NCBI GenBank assembly: GCA_005801425.1
Contig: SYDY01000117.1
Coordinates: 1 to 39,142, forward strand
Source of the DNA: Bdellovibrionales bacterium
Lineage (GTDB): Bacteria > Myxococcota > XYA12-FULL-58-9 > SYDY01
Reading direction: 5' to 3'
DNA: 39,142 nucleotides
A program made the translations under genes and the position numbers. Each line of letters opens with the position of its first letter. Position 1 is the stretch's first letter. The notes below the pieces were generated by a model. It searched no databases, had not been told where the DNA came from, and saw only the letters and a program-made list of their open reading frames with translations. This document shows positions 29,560 to 39,122 of the stretch, piece by piece.

Positions 29560-31779
29560 CTAGAGCATGTTGAATGGGTCGATATCAACAACCCATCGCA
29601 CGCCTGCCGTGGGACGTACGGTCATATGTTGCAATGCTTTGTGCAGTGATGCCCGATTGCTGGCTTTGAGAAGCGTTTGTACGCGCCACTTTCCTTTGAG
29701 GCGTTCAATGGGTGCAGGCGCAGGTCCTAAGATCATGATCTCACCCATGCGAACATTGGCGCGTAAAATGGAACTCATGCGCTCGGCTTCTTGTTTGGTT
29801 TCCTGTTCGTTCTCGCCTTCAAAGCGCACAAGAACCAAATGGGCAAACGGCGGGTAGCGCAATTCCTCACGCAATTGCATTTCCTGGGCATAAAACGCGG
29901 GTGCATCGTGGGCACATGCTGCACGGATGGCATAATGATCGCTGTTGTAGGTCTGTAATAAAACACGCCCCGGAAGCGTGCCACGACCCGCACGACCGGC
30001 CACTTGGCAAAGCAATTGAAAGGTCCGTTCAGTGGCACGAAAATCAGGAATGTGAAGACCACTGTCGGCGGCAAGGACGCCCACAAGAGTCACTTCAGGG
30101 AAATCATGGCCTTTGGCTACCATTTGGGTGCCAATCAGAATATGGGCTTTTTTATCGCGAAAGTCTTGGAGTCGTTTTTCCATTGAAGTTCGCGTGCGTG
30201 TGGTATCGCGATCAAGACGAATACTCGCGACGCTCGGAAAACGTTCTCGCACGATGGCCTCAACACGTTCGGTGCCAAGTCCAAACGCTTCTATACGATC
30301 GCTTTCACATTTAATGCATGTTTGAGGAACACCGGTTGAAAATCCGCAGTAATGGCACAAAAGCATGTTGCGGCGTTTGTGAAATGTTAAAGAAATGCTG
30401 CATGCGGTGCATGTAAACGTATGGCCGCATCCTTTGCATAACACATGGGGTGAAAAACCACGGCGATTGAGCAGGATAATACATTGCTCATCGCGGTCGA
30501 TGGTTTCCTGCATGGCGTTCAAAAGTGGCGCAGTAAACACACCATCGGGATCAAGTTCGGTGGTAGTCATGTCGATGCATGTGACCTCAGGCAAAGGTCT
30601 TTGATGCACACGCTTTGTGAGTTGCAAAAGTTCGTATTTTCCGCGCGAGACATTGGCCATGCTTTCAAGCGAAGGTGTGGCCGATCCCAAAACAATGGGA
30701 CATCCATGACGATGGGCCAAATAGACGGCCAGATCGCGTGCGTGATAGCGAGGTGTTTCATCTTGCTTGAACGATGTTTCGTGTTCTTCGTCCACGATGA
30801 TCACGCCCAGATCTTCCATGGGAAGAAAAATGGCGCTTCGTGCGCCAAGGCCAATGCGTACGTCACCCTGCGATACACGGTCCCAAGCATCGCGGCGTTC
30901 AGCGGGCGTAAGTCCCGAATGGATCACAGCCACCGGATCTCCAAAACGATGTCTGAATCGGGCACCAAATTGGGGCGTTAACGCAATTTCAGGAACAAGC
31001 ACCAATGCGCTTTTATTCAGCAGAAGTGCTTGTTCTACCGCACGCAGATAAACTTCTGTTTTTCCGCTCCCAGTCACACCATGCAAGACAAACGCGCTGA
31101 AAGTCTTTTCGTTGATGCTTGCTAAAATCGCATCGGTGGCGTGCGCTTGTTCGGGTGTAAGCTTCGGCTTGTCGGTGTTTTCGGTGAATCCCCATGCAGT
31201 GAGAGGAGCGATGGTTTGACGCCGTTTGGTGCGCGTGGTGCCGTGAATTTGTACCAAACCGTTTTTTTGCATGGTGCGGAGTGTGGCTGCGACAGATGGG
31301 CGCGAAATGCCGAGACGAGTTGCAAGATGGGCAGCGGTGAGACCGCGTTTGTTATCTTTTAATAAATTAAAAAGTGTGGTCATGCGTTCATTGCATGACG
31401 CTGCAAGGGCATCGCCGACGGTTAAAAATCGAGGTGTTTTTTCTTTTGCTTTCAGCGGTAACGCCGCTTGCAACATATCGCCCAAGGCAACGTTGTAATA
31501 ATCCGATGCAAAACGAACCAATGCCAAGAGATGTACGGGAAGCGATATCTCGTTGGATATTTCAACAAGGGGTTTGAGAGTAAAATCGCTGCTCGGTGTT
31601 TCTGTGTGTGTGGCGATGACGTAGCCCCAAACGTGTCGTTGCCCAAGTGGCACGCGCACGCGCATGCCAATGTGTATGCTTTCTCGATCGCCTGGTGGTA
31701 CTTCATACGTGAGTGCACCCAGTGGCGCTGCGACCACAACATCAACATGGGTTATAGCGTGTTGTTCTGCTAAGATCAT
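29560..31779 (-). CDS. priA: Primosomal protein N', PriA helicase
   Basis: A 739-residue 3'-5' DNA helicase that reloads the replisome at stalled forks. An N-terminal DNA-binding domain (AAPLGALTYEVPPG) is followed by a winged-helix segment (~135-178), Walker A GVTGSGKT (234-241), DEEH (330-333), the zinc-binding cysteines (CKGCGHTFTCTACS ... LCHYCG ... CIKCESD) and helicase motif VI (LCQVAGRAGRG). Length is typical. The start overlaps the stop of the LolA-like gene by 4 bases. The last coding bases carry GGTCATATGTTGCAATG, shared with the inverted repeat just downstream. Confidence 0.96.
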   Translation of the reverse strand: MILAEQHAITHVDVVVAAPLGALTYEVPPGDRESIHIGMRVRVPLGQRHVWGYVIATHTETPSSDFTLKPLVEISNEISLPVHLLALVRFASDYYNVALGDMLQAALPLKAKEKTPRFLTVGDALAASCNERMTTLFNLLKDNKRGLTAAHLATRLGISRPSVAATLRTMQKNGLVQIHGTTRTKRRQTIAPLTAWGFTENTDKPKLTPEQAHATDAILASINEKTFSAFVLHGVTGSGKTEVYLRAVEQALLLNKSALVLVPEIALTPQFGARFRHRFGDPVAVIHSGLTPAERRDAWDRVSQGDVRIGLGARSAIFLPMEDLGVIIVDEEHETSFKQDETPRYHARDLAVYLAHRHGCPIVLGSATPSLESMANVSRGKYELLQLTKRVHQRPLPEVTCIDMTTTELDPDGVFTAPLLNAMQETIDRDEQCIILLNRRGFSPHVLCKGCGHTFTCTACSISLTFHKRRNMLLCHYCGFSTGVPQTCIKCESDRIEAFGLGTERVEAIVRERFPSVASIRLDRDTTRTRTSMEKRLQDFRDKKAHILIGTQMVAKGHDFPEVTLVGVLAADSGLHIPDFRATERTFQLLCQVAGRAGRGTLPGRVLLQTYNSDHYAIRAACAHDAPAFYAQEMQLREELRYPPFAHLVLVRFEGENEQETKQEAERMSSILRANVRMGEIMILGPAPAPIERLKGKWRVQTLLKASNRASLHKALQHMTVRPTAGVRWVVDIDPFNML

Positions 31780-32468
31780 ATTTGAAACAACGTATCAGGC
31801 AATTTGCGATTGATGCGTACTTTGCTGATTTGACTGTGCCTCGTTTGTTTGCCGCTGGCATCAAACATGTCAAATGATGATGGAAACCACACTTTGGCGT
31901 CGGTGAAATCGTAGTTCATCCGTGTCTCTTCAGACGCAGCAGTTTTACTTGCCTTGATGCGATAGCGCACTGGAAGCATGGTGTCTTTATCGAACCAGAT
32001 CTGTGGTTTGTCTATCTCCCAGGACTTGGCACCGAGGATGTAGACGGTGCGATCGCCATGACGTCCTAAGGAGACATCGCGTGTATTGATCCCCACAGTG
32101 CCCAGAACATGATGGATCCTGCGTGCAGCATCGTCGGCTTTTGAGCCTTGAGATGCCCATAATGCGGCAAAAAGAAATCGTGGCGTGCTATGGGCTGTTT
32201 GCACGACCAGGACCGCTTGTTCCGATGGGGTATTGGGTGCGATGCGAAGTTTTTCGGGACGTTTGATGTAAAGTTGACCCTTCTCCGGTTGCTCACCTTC
32301 TGCGTTTTCAACGGTTGTCTCTACATCGGCTTGCAGATCTTGCATCGCCTGTTGTTGGGCGCGTTGAGCCCATTGGTTCAGTAGAAAATCAGATGAAGGC
32401 AAATAGGCCATGCTGGGTTGGGCAACACCTAGGGCAAGTAAGGCGATGAGGCATGGGAAGACGCGCAT
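31776..32468 (-). CDS. Exported LolA-like (outer-membrane lipoprotein-sorting-type) protein
   Basis: A 230-residue protein with a signal peptide (MRVFPCLIALLALGVAQPSMA). The body has the beta-rich pattern of the LolA/LppX-like fold: GQLYIKRPEKLRI, then PQIWFDKDTMLPVRYRI, ending in YDFTDAKVWFPSSFDMF. PQIWFDKDxxLPxR is common in proteins of the DUF4292/lipoprotein-sorting type. ATG 32468 gives the signal peptide; an upstream in-frame start at 32513 would spoil it. The stop overlaps the priA start (ATGA). Cargo is unknown. Confidence 0.7.
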   Translation of the reverse strand: MRVFPCLIALLALGVAQPSMAYLPSSDFLLNQWAQRAQQQAMQDLQADVETTVENAEGEQPEKGQLYIKRPEKLRIAPNTPSEQAVLVVQTAHSTPRFLFAALWASQGSKADDAARRIHHVLGTVGINTRDVSLGRHGDRTVYILGAKSWEIDKPQIWFDKDTMLPVRYRIKASKTAASEETRMNYDFTDAKVWFPSSFDMFDASGKQTRHSQISKVRINRKLPDTLFQI

Positions 32469-32564
32469 GCGCTGTGGATAACAGACGTGTCTTGTGGCGG
32501 GCAAGTGAGGCAAGAGTTATATCTGAAATTATGACTTTCATCAGAGTTAATTGACAATGAAAGC

Positions 32565-35500
32565 ATGCATATTATTTTCCGTTTGACATGGGCACTGCTG
32601 GGACTGCTGGCTGTTTCGTGTGGATTAGGAAAGAAAGACACGGTTGCGACCCCACCCTCATGTGAGTCTGCGACATGCGCAGTACGTGTGGATAGCCATG
32701 GTACATGGGCGTGCAATGCCGATAAAATATGCGCACTGACATGCCATGACGGTTTTATCAACTCAGAGGAGGTTTGTCTTTGTGACGATACTTTGTGTGA
32801 TGCGCAAAGCGTAGAGCATTGTCATGCAACATGCACGACTGAACTCTCGTGTGAATTCATTTGTGATCAGGGTTATGTGATTGTGAATGGCATCTCTGTT
32901 TGTAACGCAACACAATGTAGTGCAAAAAATGATAGCCATGGTTTGTGGGCATGCGATGCGGGAGAATGTACGCTCAATTGTGATCCTACCCATGAATCAA
33001 AAAATGGGACGTGTGTTTGTTCCACAGAAACATGTCCTCAACAAACGGCGTTTGAACATGGTGTTTGGCAATGCACCAGCGAAGCACTGTGTGGTCGGGT
33101 ATGTGATGACGCCTATGCGTTGTTGGGAGATCTCTGTGCGTGCGATGAGCAGGCGTGCGGGGAGACAACAACGGAACACGGCAATTGGGCCTGCAATTCA
33201 ACGACCAATCAATGCGTGTTAACATGTGACGCACTTTACAATGCCCAAAACGAGTCATGTGCGTGCGATCAATCCCGATGTGCCGCATCGCAAGTGCTTT
33301 CACATGGCGCTATGACATGCAGCAATGGTTCATGCACGCCCGTATGTTCCTCTGGCTACCGTTTGGATAGCGGCACATGCGTGTGTGATAGCGCATCGTG
33401 CCAGCCCAGTTGCCTGGAAACTTTGGGGAATTGCTGGAGTAATGGTGCATGGCGTACAACCGCATGCACCTTAAGTTCGTTTAAGCCTGAGCATGCCACA
33501 GCGATAGGGGCTTACAGTGTTGAAGTGTTTGATCGGACAACGCAAAATCTTTGGACCTGTGGTGCCACAGCATGTGAGCCGGGTTGGCATCCTACGTATC
33601 GCGGGATGACGTGTCTTCCTGATCTTGATACGATGTGCGGTTCTTCGCGGGAAGATTGTACGTTGTATGCGCAAGAGGCGTCAGGGCAATGCATACAAAG
33701 CAAATGCCATGTGGCAGCGTGTATTGACGGATTTTCTCCTACAACGATCGCGTCAGGGCATACGTTGTGCATGCATACGCAACAAGCATGCACAACGGAC
33801 CACGAATGTGAAGGAACAATCGCGCATGCAAATGCCAGCGATGTGATTTGCAAATCCAATCAATGTCAGTTGAAGTGGACGACCACAGCATGTGCGGATG
33901 CCTTTCATCGCGATCCATTGGGATTGGCGTGTGAACCCGATGGCGTCATTGCGTGTGGGGCCTGGGACAATTCGTGTTACGCCGCACTTGGACTTGGAGT
34001 TAAAGAAGCGTTATGTGAGAACAAAGCATGCAGTGCAACAACGTGCCATCCGGGCTATCACAAAAAAAATAATACGTGTGTTGCCGATTCAATTTCGGCT
34101 TGCGGATCGGAAACGATTCAATGCATCGCTGGGCCCAATCAAGAAGCGATGTGTTCACGCACGGAGTTTTTGGGTGATCCGATTTGCACAACGGCGTGCA
34201 GACCGGGGTATCATGCTTCAGGAACGCAGTGTGTGGAAGATCTCGTAACGGCGTGCGGTGTTGAGGGCGTGGCATGTTCTGCAACCAGCGTGGCCAATGC
34301 GCATGTCGAATGCGTGATGGGCGGATGCGCTGTGGTGTGCAATACCGGTTATGCGTGGTCATCCGATAATACGGTATGCATTGGGGTTGATTACGGCGTG
34401 TGTCCGCATCATAATTTTACCTGTGCAGAAGCCTATGGTGCTGGTGCGATATGTGAAAGCGGCGTATGCAAGTGTTCTGCTTCCTTGTGTGCCTGTGGCA
34501 ATGGCGTGTGCAATGTCACCGATGGTGAAAACACGAACAACTGTGCTCAGGATTGCACGACGGGTGTCGCAGGGCATGTTTACTACCATTATCACAATCG
34601 TCAGGGGATGCCCTATGGATTGCGGGTTGATGCGCAGCAGAGGATTGTATGGAATTTAACGGGATGGATTAACTATATTGAATGGAGACCTCACACTTCT
34701 GGAAATGCTAGCGCTTTAGTGAATGTGACTAAATGGCCCCCTTCAGTGGTACCTTCAGATCTTACGTATGGGCGCGGTGGTTTTTTATCAGGATCGCAAA
34801 GTGTGATTACAGAAAAATTTGTTTTTGCTGCCAGTACGGTGCAGCCTTTGTATGGTGTGCAGGCTGGGCACGTGGAGATCATCTCGAATGTCTCAGGACT
34901 CAATGTGGACATCATGTCAGCATGGGGTATCGATGGGACATCGCCTACAGTACGTTTGGATGCGATTTCTGGGAGCTTTAAGCGTTTGCCTCTGACAAGC
35001 CCTGGCCCTCGTGACAATTTTTCTTTTGCTGGCGATACTTGGTCTCCTTCTTTTGATTATAAAAACGATGTTAAAGCAGCGGTATTGCTTCCCAATCAAC
35101 GTGTTTTAGTCCTCATTTTGTCCAATGACCTCAACGATAAGCTTACCCATGGGTTCCTCGGAAATTATTATCTTCGTGTAGGATTTTTAAACTTTTTGCG
35201 CGATGCTTTGGTTGGACCTCCCCATGAAATCATGTGGGTCCCTGATCCTCCCGAGTCGGGGGCCCAGTACCGTATTGACGCAACATCGGGGTCTAGGATC
35301 CAAGGTATCAGTCAGTTGCTGGACTTGAAAAATCTTGAGTCAGGCGCTTCATTGCACGAACTGATGCATCGCTGGGGAAATGGCATGCTGCCACCAGGGG
35401 CACGCAGTTCCAGTGCAAACACCCCGACACTTCCATCAGACTGGATCGGATACGGCGCTGGTCGTATCGCATATCAAGCCGATTTCACGCACTGGGGATT

Positions 35501-36128
35501 CATTTCTCAGCTGGGTCAACTGGGTGGTTTTCCAGAGGCGCATCTTGTGCAATTAAGAGGTAATCCTTCATGGGCTCCTGCCGACATGCATCCAGCATCG
35601 TGGTTCACACTGCGTTCTTTTGGTGGCAATTTTTTTGGAACCCATACGGGCAACAATCAGCAACCTGGACGTTACAGCGATCTTGAAATGTTTTTGGCAG
35701 GTCTTGCCCCAGCACCAGCGCGCATTTTTGTAAGCCAAGGAAGTGAACAACGGTTGCTTGTAACAGCGCCCAATTCAGGGCCTTCAGTCGAAGTTGTAGG
35801 CCATAATGGCTTTCATACCTATGTCAAAGAAGACTTGTTGGAGCTTCGAACCTTTGACAATGCAAAAGTTACCAACGGTGGCTTAAGTCCAGAGACCAAG
35901 GGCTGGAAAGGCGACTGTGCCATGGGAACCTGGCATGATTGTTCTTTAAACACGATCCTTGTGTACACCACGACATCGCGTGAAGTGTCACTTCGTTTTT
36001 TGCTGGATCTGGATGCGGCCATGGAACGTTTTTCACGACGTGGAAGCAATGGATTGCCTGACACCTATAATATTTGGGAAGCCACCCAAGGGCGGGCGTA
36101 TCTCAAAACAGAAAATCAATTCAAGTAG
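32565..36128 (+). CDS. Cysteine-rich surface lipoprotein with a C-terminal HELMH metalloprotease motif
   Basis: A 1187-residue protein. The signal peptide ends LLAVSC, so C19 is probably lipidated. Residues ~30-285 hold six or seven Cys-rich, EGF-like units of ~40 residues built on the pattern HGxWxC...C.L.C...C.CD..C. A second type of Cys-rich unit (CxPGYHxxGxxC) runs to ~630. CGNGVCNVTDGENTNNCAQDC-like spacing (~643-665) is a calcium/disulfide knot often seen in myxobacterial proteins. The remaining ~520 residues have few Cys and contain HELMH (H931, E932, H935) and a downstream HWGF...GQLGG, the pattern of a zinc peptidase of unknown family. Start and lipobox are good; the -3 Ala is slightly atypical. 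It lies 42 bp ahead of the next plus-strand gene. Confidence 0.8.
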   Translation: MHIIFRLTWALLGLLAVSCGLGKKDTVATPPSCESATCAVRVDSHGTWACNADKICALTCHDGFINSEEVCLCDDTLCDAQSVEHCHATCTTELSCEFICDQGYVIVNGISVCNATQCSAKNDSHGLWACDAGECTLNCDPTHESKNGTCVCSTETCPQQTAFEHGVWQCTSEALCGRVCDDAYALLGDLCACDEQACGETTTEHGNWACNSTTNQCVLTCDALYNAQNESCACDQSRCAASQVLSHGAMTCSNGSCTPVCSSGYRLDSGTCVCDSASCQPSCLETLGNCWSNGAWRTTACTLSSFKPEHATAIGAYSVEVFDRTTQNLWTCGATACEPGWHPTYRGMTCLPDLDTMCGSSREDCTLYAQEASGQCIQSKCHVAACIDGFSPTTIASGHTLCMHTQQACTTDHECEGTIAHANASDVICKSNQCQLKWTTTACADAFHRDPLGLACEPDGVIACGAWDNSCYAALGLGVKEALCENKACSATTCHPGYHKKNNTCVADSISACGSETIQCIAGPNQEAMCSRTEFLGDPICTTACRPGYHASGTQCVEDLVTACGVEGVACSATSVANAHVECVMGGCAVVCNTGYAWSSDNTVCIGVDYGVCPHHNFTCAEAYGAGAICESGVCKCSASLCACGNGVCNVTDGENTNNCAQDCTTGVAGHVYYHYHNRQGMPYGLRVDAQQRIVWNLTGWINYIEWRPHTSGNASALVNVTKWPPSVVPSDLTYGRGGFLSGSQSVITEKFVFAASTVQPLYGVQAGHVEIISNVSGLNVDIMSAWGIDGTSPTVRLDAISGSFKRLPLTSPGPRDNFSFAGDTWSPSFDYKNDVKAAVLLPNQRVLVLILSNDLNDKLTHGFLGNYYLRVGFLNFLRDALVGPPHEIMWVPDPPESGAQYRIDATSGSRIQGISQLLDLKNLESGASLHELMHRWGNGMLPPGARSSSANTPTLPSDWIGYGAGRIAYQADFTHWGFISQLGQLGGFPEAHLVQLRGNPSWAPADMHPASWFTLRSFGGNFFGTHTGNNQQPGRYSDLEMFLAGLAPAPARIFVSQGSEQRLLVTAPNSGPSVEVVGHNGFHTYVKEDLLELRTFDNAKVTNGGLSPETKGWKGDCAMGTWHDCSLNTILVYTTTSREVSLRFLLDLDAAMERFSRRGSNGLPDTYNIWEATQGRAYLKTENQFK
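32650..33420 (+). repeat. Tandem Cys-rich EGF-like repeats within the lipoprotein gene
   Basis: Five clear units start at the HGTWAC, HGLWAC, HGVWQC, HGNWAC and HGAMTC peptides, with a further degenerate unit. Each is ~40 codons with about six cysteines. DNA identity between units is only moderate, so the array is old and not a recent slippage product. Confidence 0.7.
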
Positions 36129-36170
36129 GACCATCTGGCATATTGCTAGTATCGCGTTTATTCTCCCTAA

Positions 36171-39110
36171 ATGTCGGCGCGTGCATGGTGTATCGTTTTG
36201 GGCTGCTTTTTTGCATTGAATGCGGAGGCAGCGGTTTTGTACGATCCTGCGCTGAATTGGCGCGTTATTATGACGCCACGTTTTGCAGTGCATTACAGCG
36301 AAGGCGAACGCGAACTTGCGGTTCGTGTGGGAAATATTGCCGAAGAAGAATTGGACTCTGTGGCCGAATTGTTTGGCTTTCATCCGGCAGGCCGCATTGA
36401 AATTGTCCTTGCGGATGTCGCCGACGATGCCAACGGTTCGGCCACGATCCTGCCAAAAAATACCGTACGCTTGTACATGACCGCACCCACAGAAATTGCA
36501 GGACTTTCATCCTACGATGACTGGTTGCGCATGCTGGTGATCCATGAGCTTGCGCATATTTGCGATATTGATCAAACGTCGGGTCCTGCACGTGTGCTGC
36601 GTTGGGTTTTTGGAAAATCCGTGGCGCCCAATGGGACAGCGCCACAATTTTATAGCGAAGGTGTGGCCGTTTATGCTGAAACCATGCTGACGCGCACGGG
36701 GCGCGGGCGATCATCCTATGTGGCGATGTTACTTCGCCTTGCCGCACTTGATCGCAAGATGTTGCGTATCGATCAGGCGAACGTTCTTTATGCCGATTGG
36801 CCGGGGCCTAACGTGGCTTATTTTTACGGTGGATTTTTTCACCTGTGGCTTGCTGATAAGTTTGGCAAAGAAGGCGTGCGATCGTTTCATCGCAATTCGG
36901 CCACGTATCCTATTCCTTATTTTTACTCTCCTGCGGCCAAGGCGGCTTTTGGGGAGATGCTCCCTTCATTATGGAATGAATGGTCCAATCAGGAAGCCAA
37001 GCTCGCTGAGGCCGTACGCGATGCCATTGTCGCAGAAGGACCTCTCACGCAAGCACGACAAATCACCCACCACGGTCGTCATGTGACCGGTGCGCGTTAT
37101 CATCCCAATGGAGAATCTATTTACTATTCACGCAACAGTCCCGTGGATGGATCCACCGTGCGAAGTATCCGTCGTGATGGCACCGATGACCATTCGATTG
37201 CTTTGCAAACATTGAGTCCCAGTCTTGCCGTTTCTCCATCGGGCGATGCGGTGTTTTATTCGCAATCAGAAATCAACGACCGATTTTATCAATTTAACGA
37301 TCTCTATCGTTACGACATCAAGAAAAAGAAAATCACCCAGTTGGAAGATGCTGAAAGTAAAGAACCGCTTCGTGCACGCGATCCTGATATTTCGCGCGAT
37401 GGAAGAAGTATGGTTTTTATTCAAAATCGTTTGCACACCAATCGGATCACACGGGCGACGTGGGATGATGAATCCAAAGGAACATTGAAATTACAAACGC
37501 TGGTTTCCGAGCACGGTGATATGCAACATGCGCGACCGCGCTTTTCTCCCGATGGAAAACAATTGGCGGTTTCCACATGGTTTCCCGATGGCAACCGGGA
37601 TATTGTTATTTTGGACGCGCAAACAGGTGCAGGGTTGCAACGTTTGAGTGTCGATGATGCACTGGATGCCAATCCGGTATGGTCGCCCGATGGACGCTAT
37701 CTTTTGTATGAATCCGATCTGGATGGCGTTTTTAATATTTACGCATTTGAGATACAGACGCGCAAACACATCCGGCTTACCCATGTGATCGGCGGTGCAT
37801 TTCAGCCCGATGTTTCACCCGATGGCGCATTTCTTTTATTCCGCAATGCGCGTTCTGAGGGCTTTGATATTTTCGAAATGCCCTTTACGCCTGCTATAGG
37901 CGTGATCACCGACCGATTCATTCCTGAACCAGGCCAAGGCTTTGAGGCCTTTATGCAATTCACAGAACGCTTAAAAGATGATGCCGTGGTGTTGTCCCAA
38001 GGTCAAACCGATGTGTCTTCTTCGGTGTGGCGAACCTTGTTACCATTTCAGCACAATTGGTTGTTGATCCCCGATGTGTTGGTGACGGTGGGTGATGTTC
38101 AATTTGGTGCGACGACATGGGGTTCTGATGTTCTGGCGAAACATCGCTATGTGTTGTCGCTGGGTACCAGCGCCATGGCACAGCGACTTAATTGGTCTGT
38201 GGGTTATTTCAATGATGTGTGGTATCCCACCATCGCCATTTTTGGTGGCGAACTGGCCACATGGGCCTTGGATCAACAGACCCACTATGCCCAGTCATCG
38301 GTGACCTGGCCTTGGCGTCGCCGTCATCTTTTTAAGGCCACGTACAATTTTGAACGGCGATCCGATCTTGGACGTCCTGGAGGGCGTGCACCCGGTGGAA
38401 CAAATTTCGCCTGGGTTGAAGCAAGTTACAGTTATGGCTTTTCAAAGCAATATGCCTATTCGGTCAGTCTTGAAGATGGATGGGGTATCAAAACAGGCCT
38501 TCGTGGATATTCAAAGGGACTCGGTGGGGAATTTAACGAGATTTTGCTTAATCTTGATGCCCGTGGCTATTTGAACAATCCGTGGTTGAACAATCACGTC
38601 CTTGCCGCGCGTGCGGTAGTGGCTTGGGCATTGGGGCCCGACTACAACGAACGGTTTTATTTGGGTGGCAATGTGGGCACGTCGCTGTTTTCATCGACCA
38701 CCGATCGTCTGTTTCCGTTGCGCGGTTTTGCCCTTGGAAGCAATGACTTTCAGGCGGGTGCGGCGCTGCTTGCAGGATATCTCGAATATCGATTTCCTTT
38801 GTGGCAGATGCAACGCGGTCTCTGGACGCTGCCTATTTTTTTACAGCGTTTGCATATGGCTCTTTTTGCAGATGCAGGCACTGCATTTGGCAGAAGTACC
38901 GATCGTTCGGTGGCCGATGTGGCCCGAGCATCACTGACAGGGCTTAAACATATGAATCTGGGTGTGGGCGTGGAGATCCGGGCTGATATTGTGTTAAGCT
39001 GGGCGGTGCCTCTGGCGCTGCGTGCGGGACTCGGCTGGCCGATTGTGAGTGCGGGTGATATTTCAGCGCGATCCCCGCAGGTTTATTACACGGTAGGAAC
39101 AATGTTTTGA
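36171..39110 (+). CDS. Secreted peptidase / PD40 beta-propeller / Omp85-like barrel fusion
   Basis: A 979-residue exported protein. The signal peptide ends at LNAEA (~20). Residues ~30-230 are a gluzincin-type peptidase domain: HELAH (H125, E126, H129) and the third-ligand Glu in YSEGVAVYAE (E163 likely). Residues ~290-570 hold PD40/WD40-like propeller blades with the repeating SPDG or SPSGD motif (ARFSPDGKQLA, PVWSPDGRYLLYESD, PDVSPDGAFLLF). The last ~370 residues have alternating beta strands with LRGF (~848-851), the Omp85 family's (V/L)RGF motif, and end in an aromatic (GTMF), the outer-membrane sorting signal. This predicts a barrel with a periplasmic peptidase/propeller arm. Function is unknown. 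Confidence 0.8.
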   Translation: MSARAWCIVLGCFFALNAEAAVLYDPALNWRVIMTPRFAVHYSEGERELAVRVGNIAEEELDSVAELFGFHPAGRIEIVLADVADDANGSATILPKNTVRLYMTAPTEIAGLSSYDDWLRMLVIHELAHICDIDQTSGPARVLRWVFGKSVAPNGTAPQFYSEGVAVYAETMLTRTGRGRSSYVAMLLRLAALDRKMLRIDQANVLYADWPGPNVAYFYGGFFHLWLADKFGKEGVRSFHRNSATYPIPYFYSPAAKAAFGEMLPSLWNEWSNQEAKLAEAVRDAIVAEGPLTQARQITHHGRHVTGARYHPNGESIYYSRNSPVDGSTVRSIRRDGTDDHSIALQTLSPSLAVSPSGDAVFYSQSEINDRFYQFNDLYRYDIKKKKITQLEDAESKEPLRARDPDISRDGRSMVFIQNRLHTNRITRATWDDESKGTLKLQTLVSEHGDMQHARPRFSPDGKQLAVSTWFPDGNRDIVILDAQTGAGLQRLSVDDALDANPVWSPDGRYLLYESDLDGVFNIYAFEIQTRKHIRLTHVIGGAFQPDVSPDGAFLLFRNARSEGFDIFEMPFTPAIGVITDRFIPEPGQGFEAFMQFTERLKDDAVVLSQGQTDVSSSVWRTLLPFQHNWLLIPDVLVTVGDVQFGATTWGSDVLAKHRYVLSLGTSAMAQRLNWSVGYFNDVWYPTIAIFGGELATWALDQQTHYAQSSVTWPWRRRHLFKATYNFERRSDLGRPGGRAPGGTNFAWVEASYSYGFSKQYAYSVSLEDGWGIKTGLRGYSKGLGGEFNEILLNLDARGYLNNPWLNNHVLAARAVVAWALGPDYNERFYLGGNVGTSLFSSTTDRLFPLRGFALGSNDFQAGAALLAGYLEYRFPLWQMQRGLWTLPIFLQRLHMALFADAGTAFGRSTDRSVADVARASLTGLKHMNLGVGVEIRADIVLSWAVPLALRAGLGWPIVSAGDISARSPQVYYTVGTMF

Positions 39111-39122
39111 TCGGTTTATAAC

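Noticed and set aside
32551-32580. Sigma-70 promoter TTGACA ahead of the Cys-rich lipoprotein
   Set aside because: A -10 box at the right distance would fall downstream of the start codon, within the signal-peptide codons, so this TTGACA cannot drive the annotated gene.
32650-33420. CRISPR or DNA-level satellite
   Set aside because: The periodicity is in the protein (Cys-rich units); DNA units diverge and have no constant direct repeat with unique spacers.
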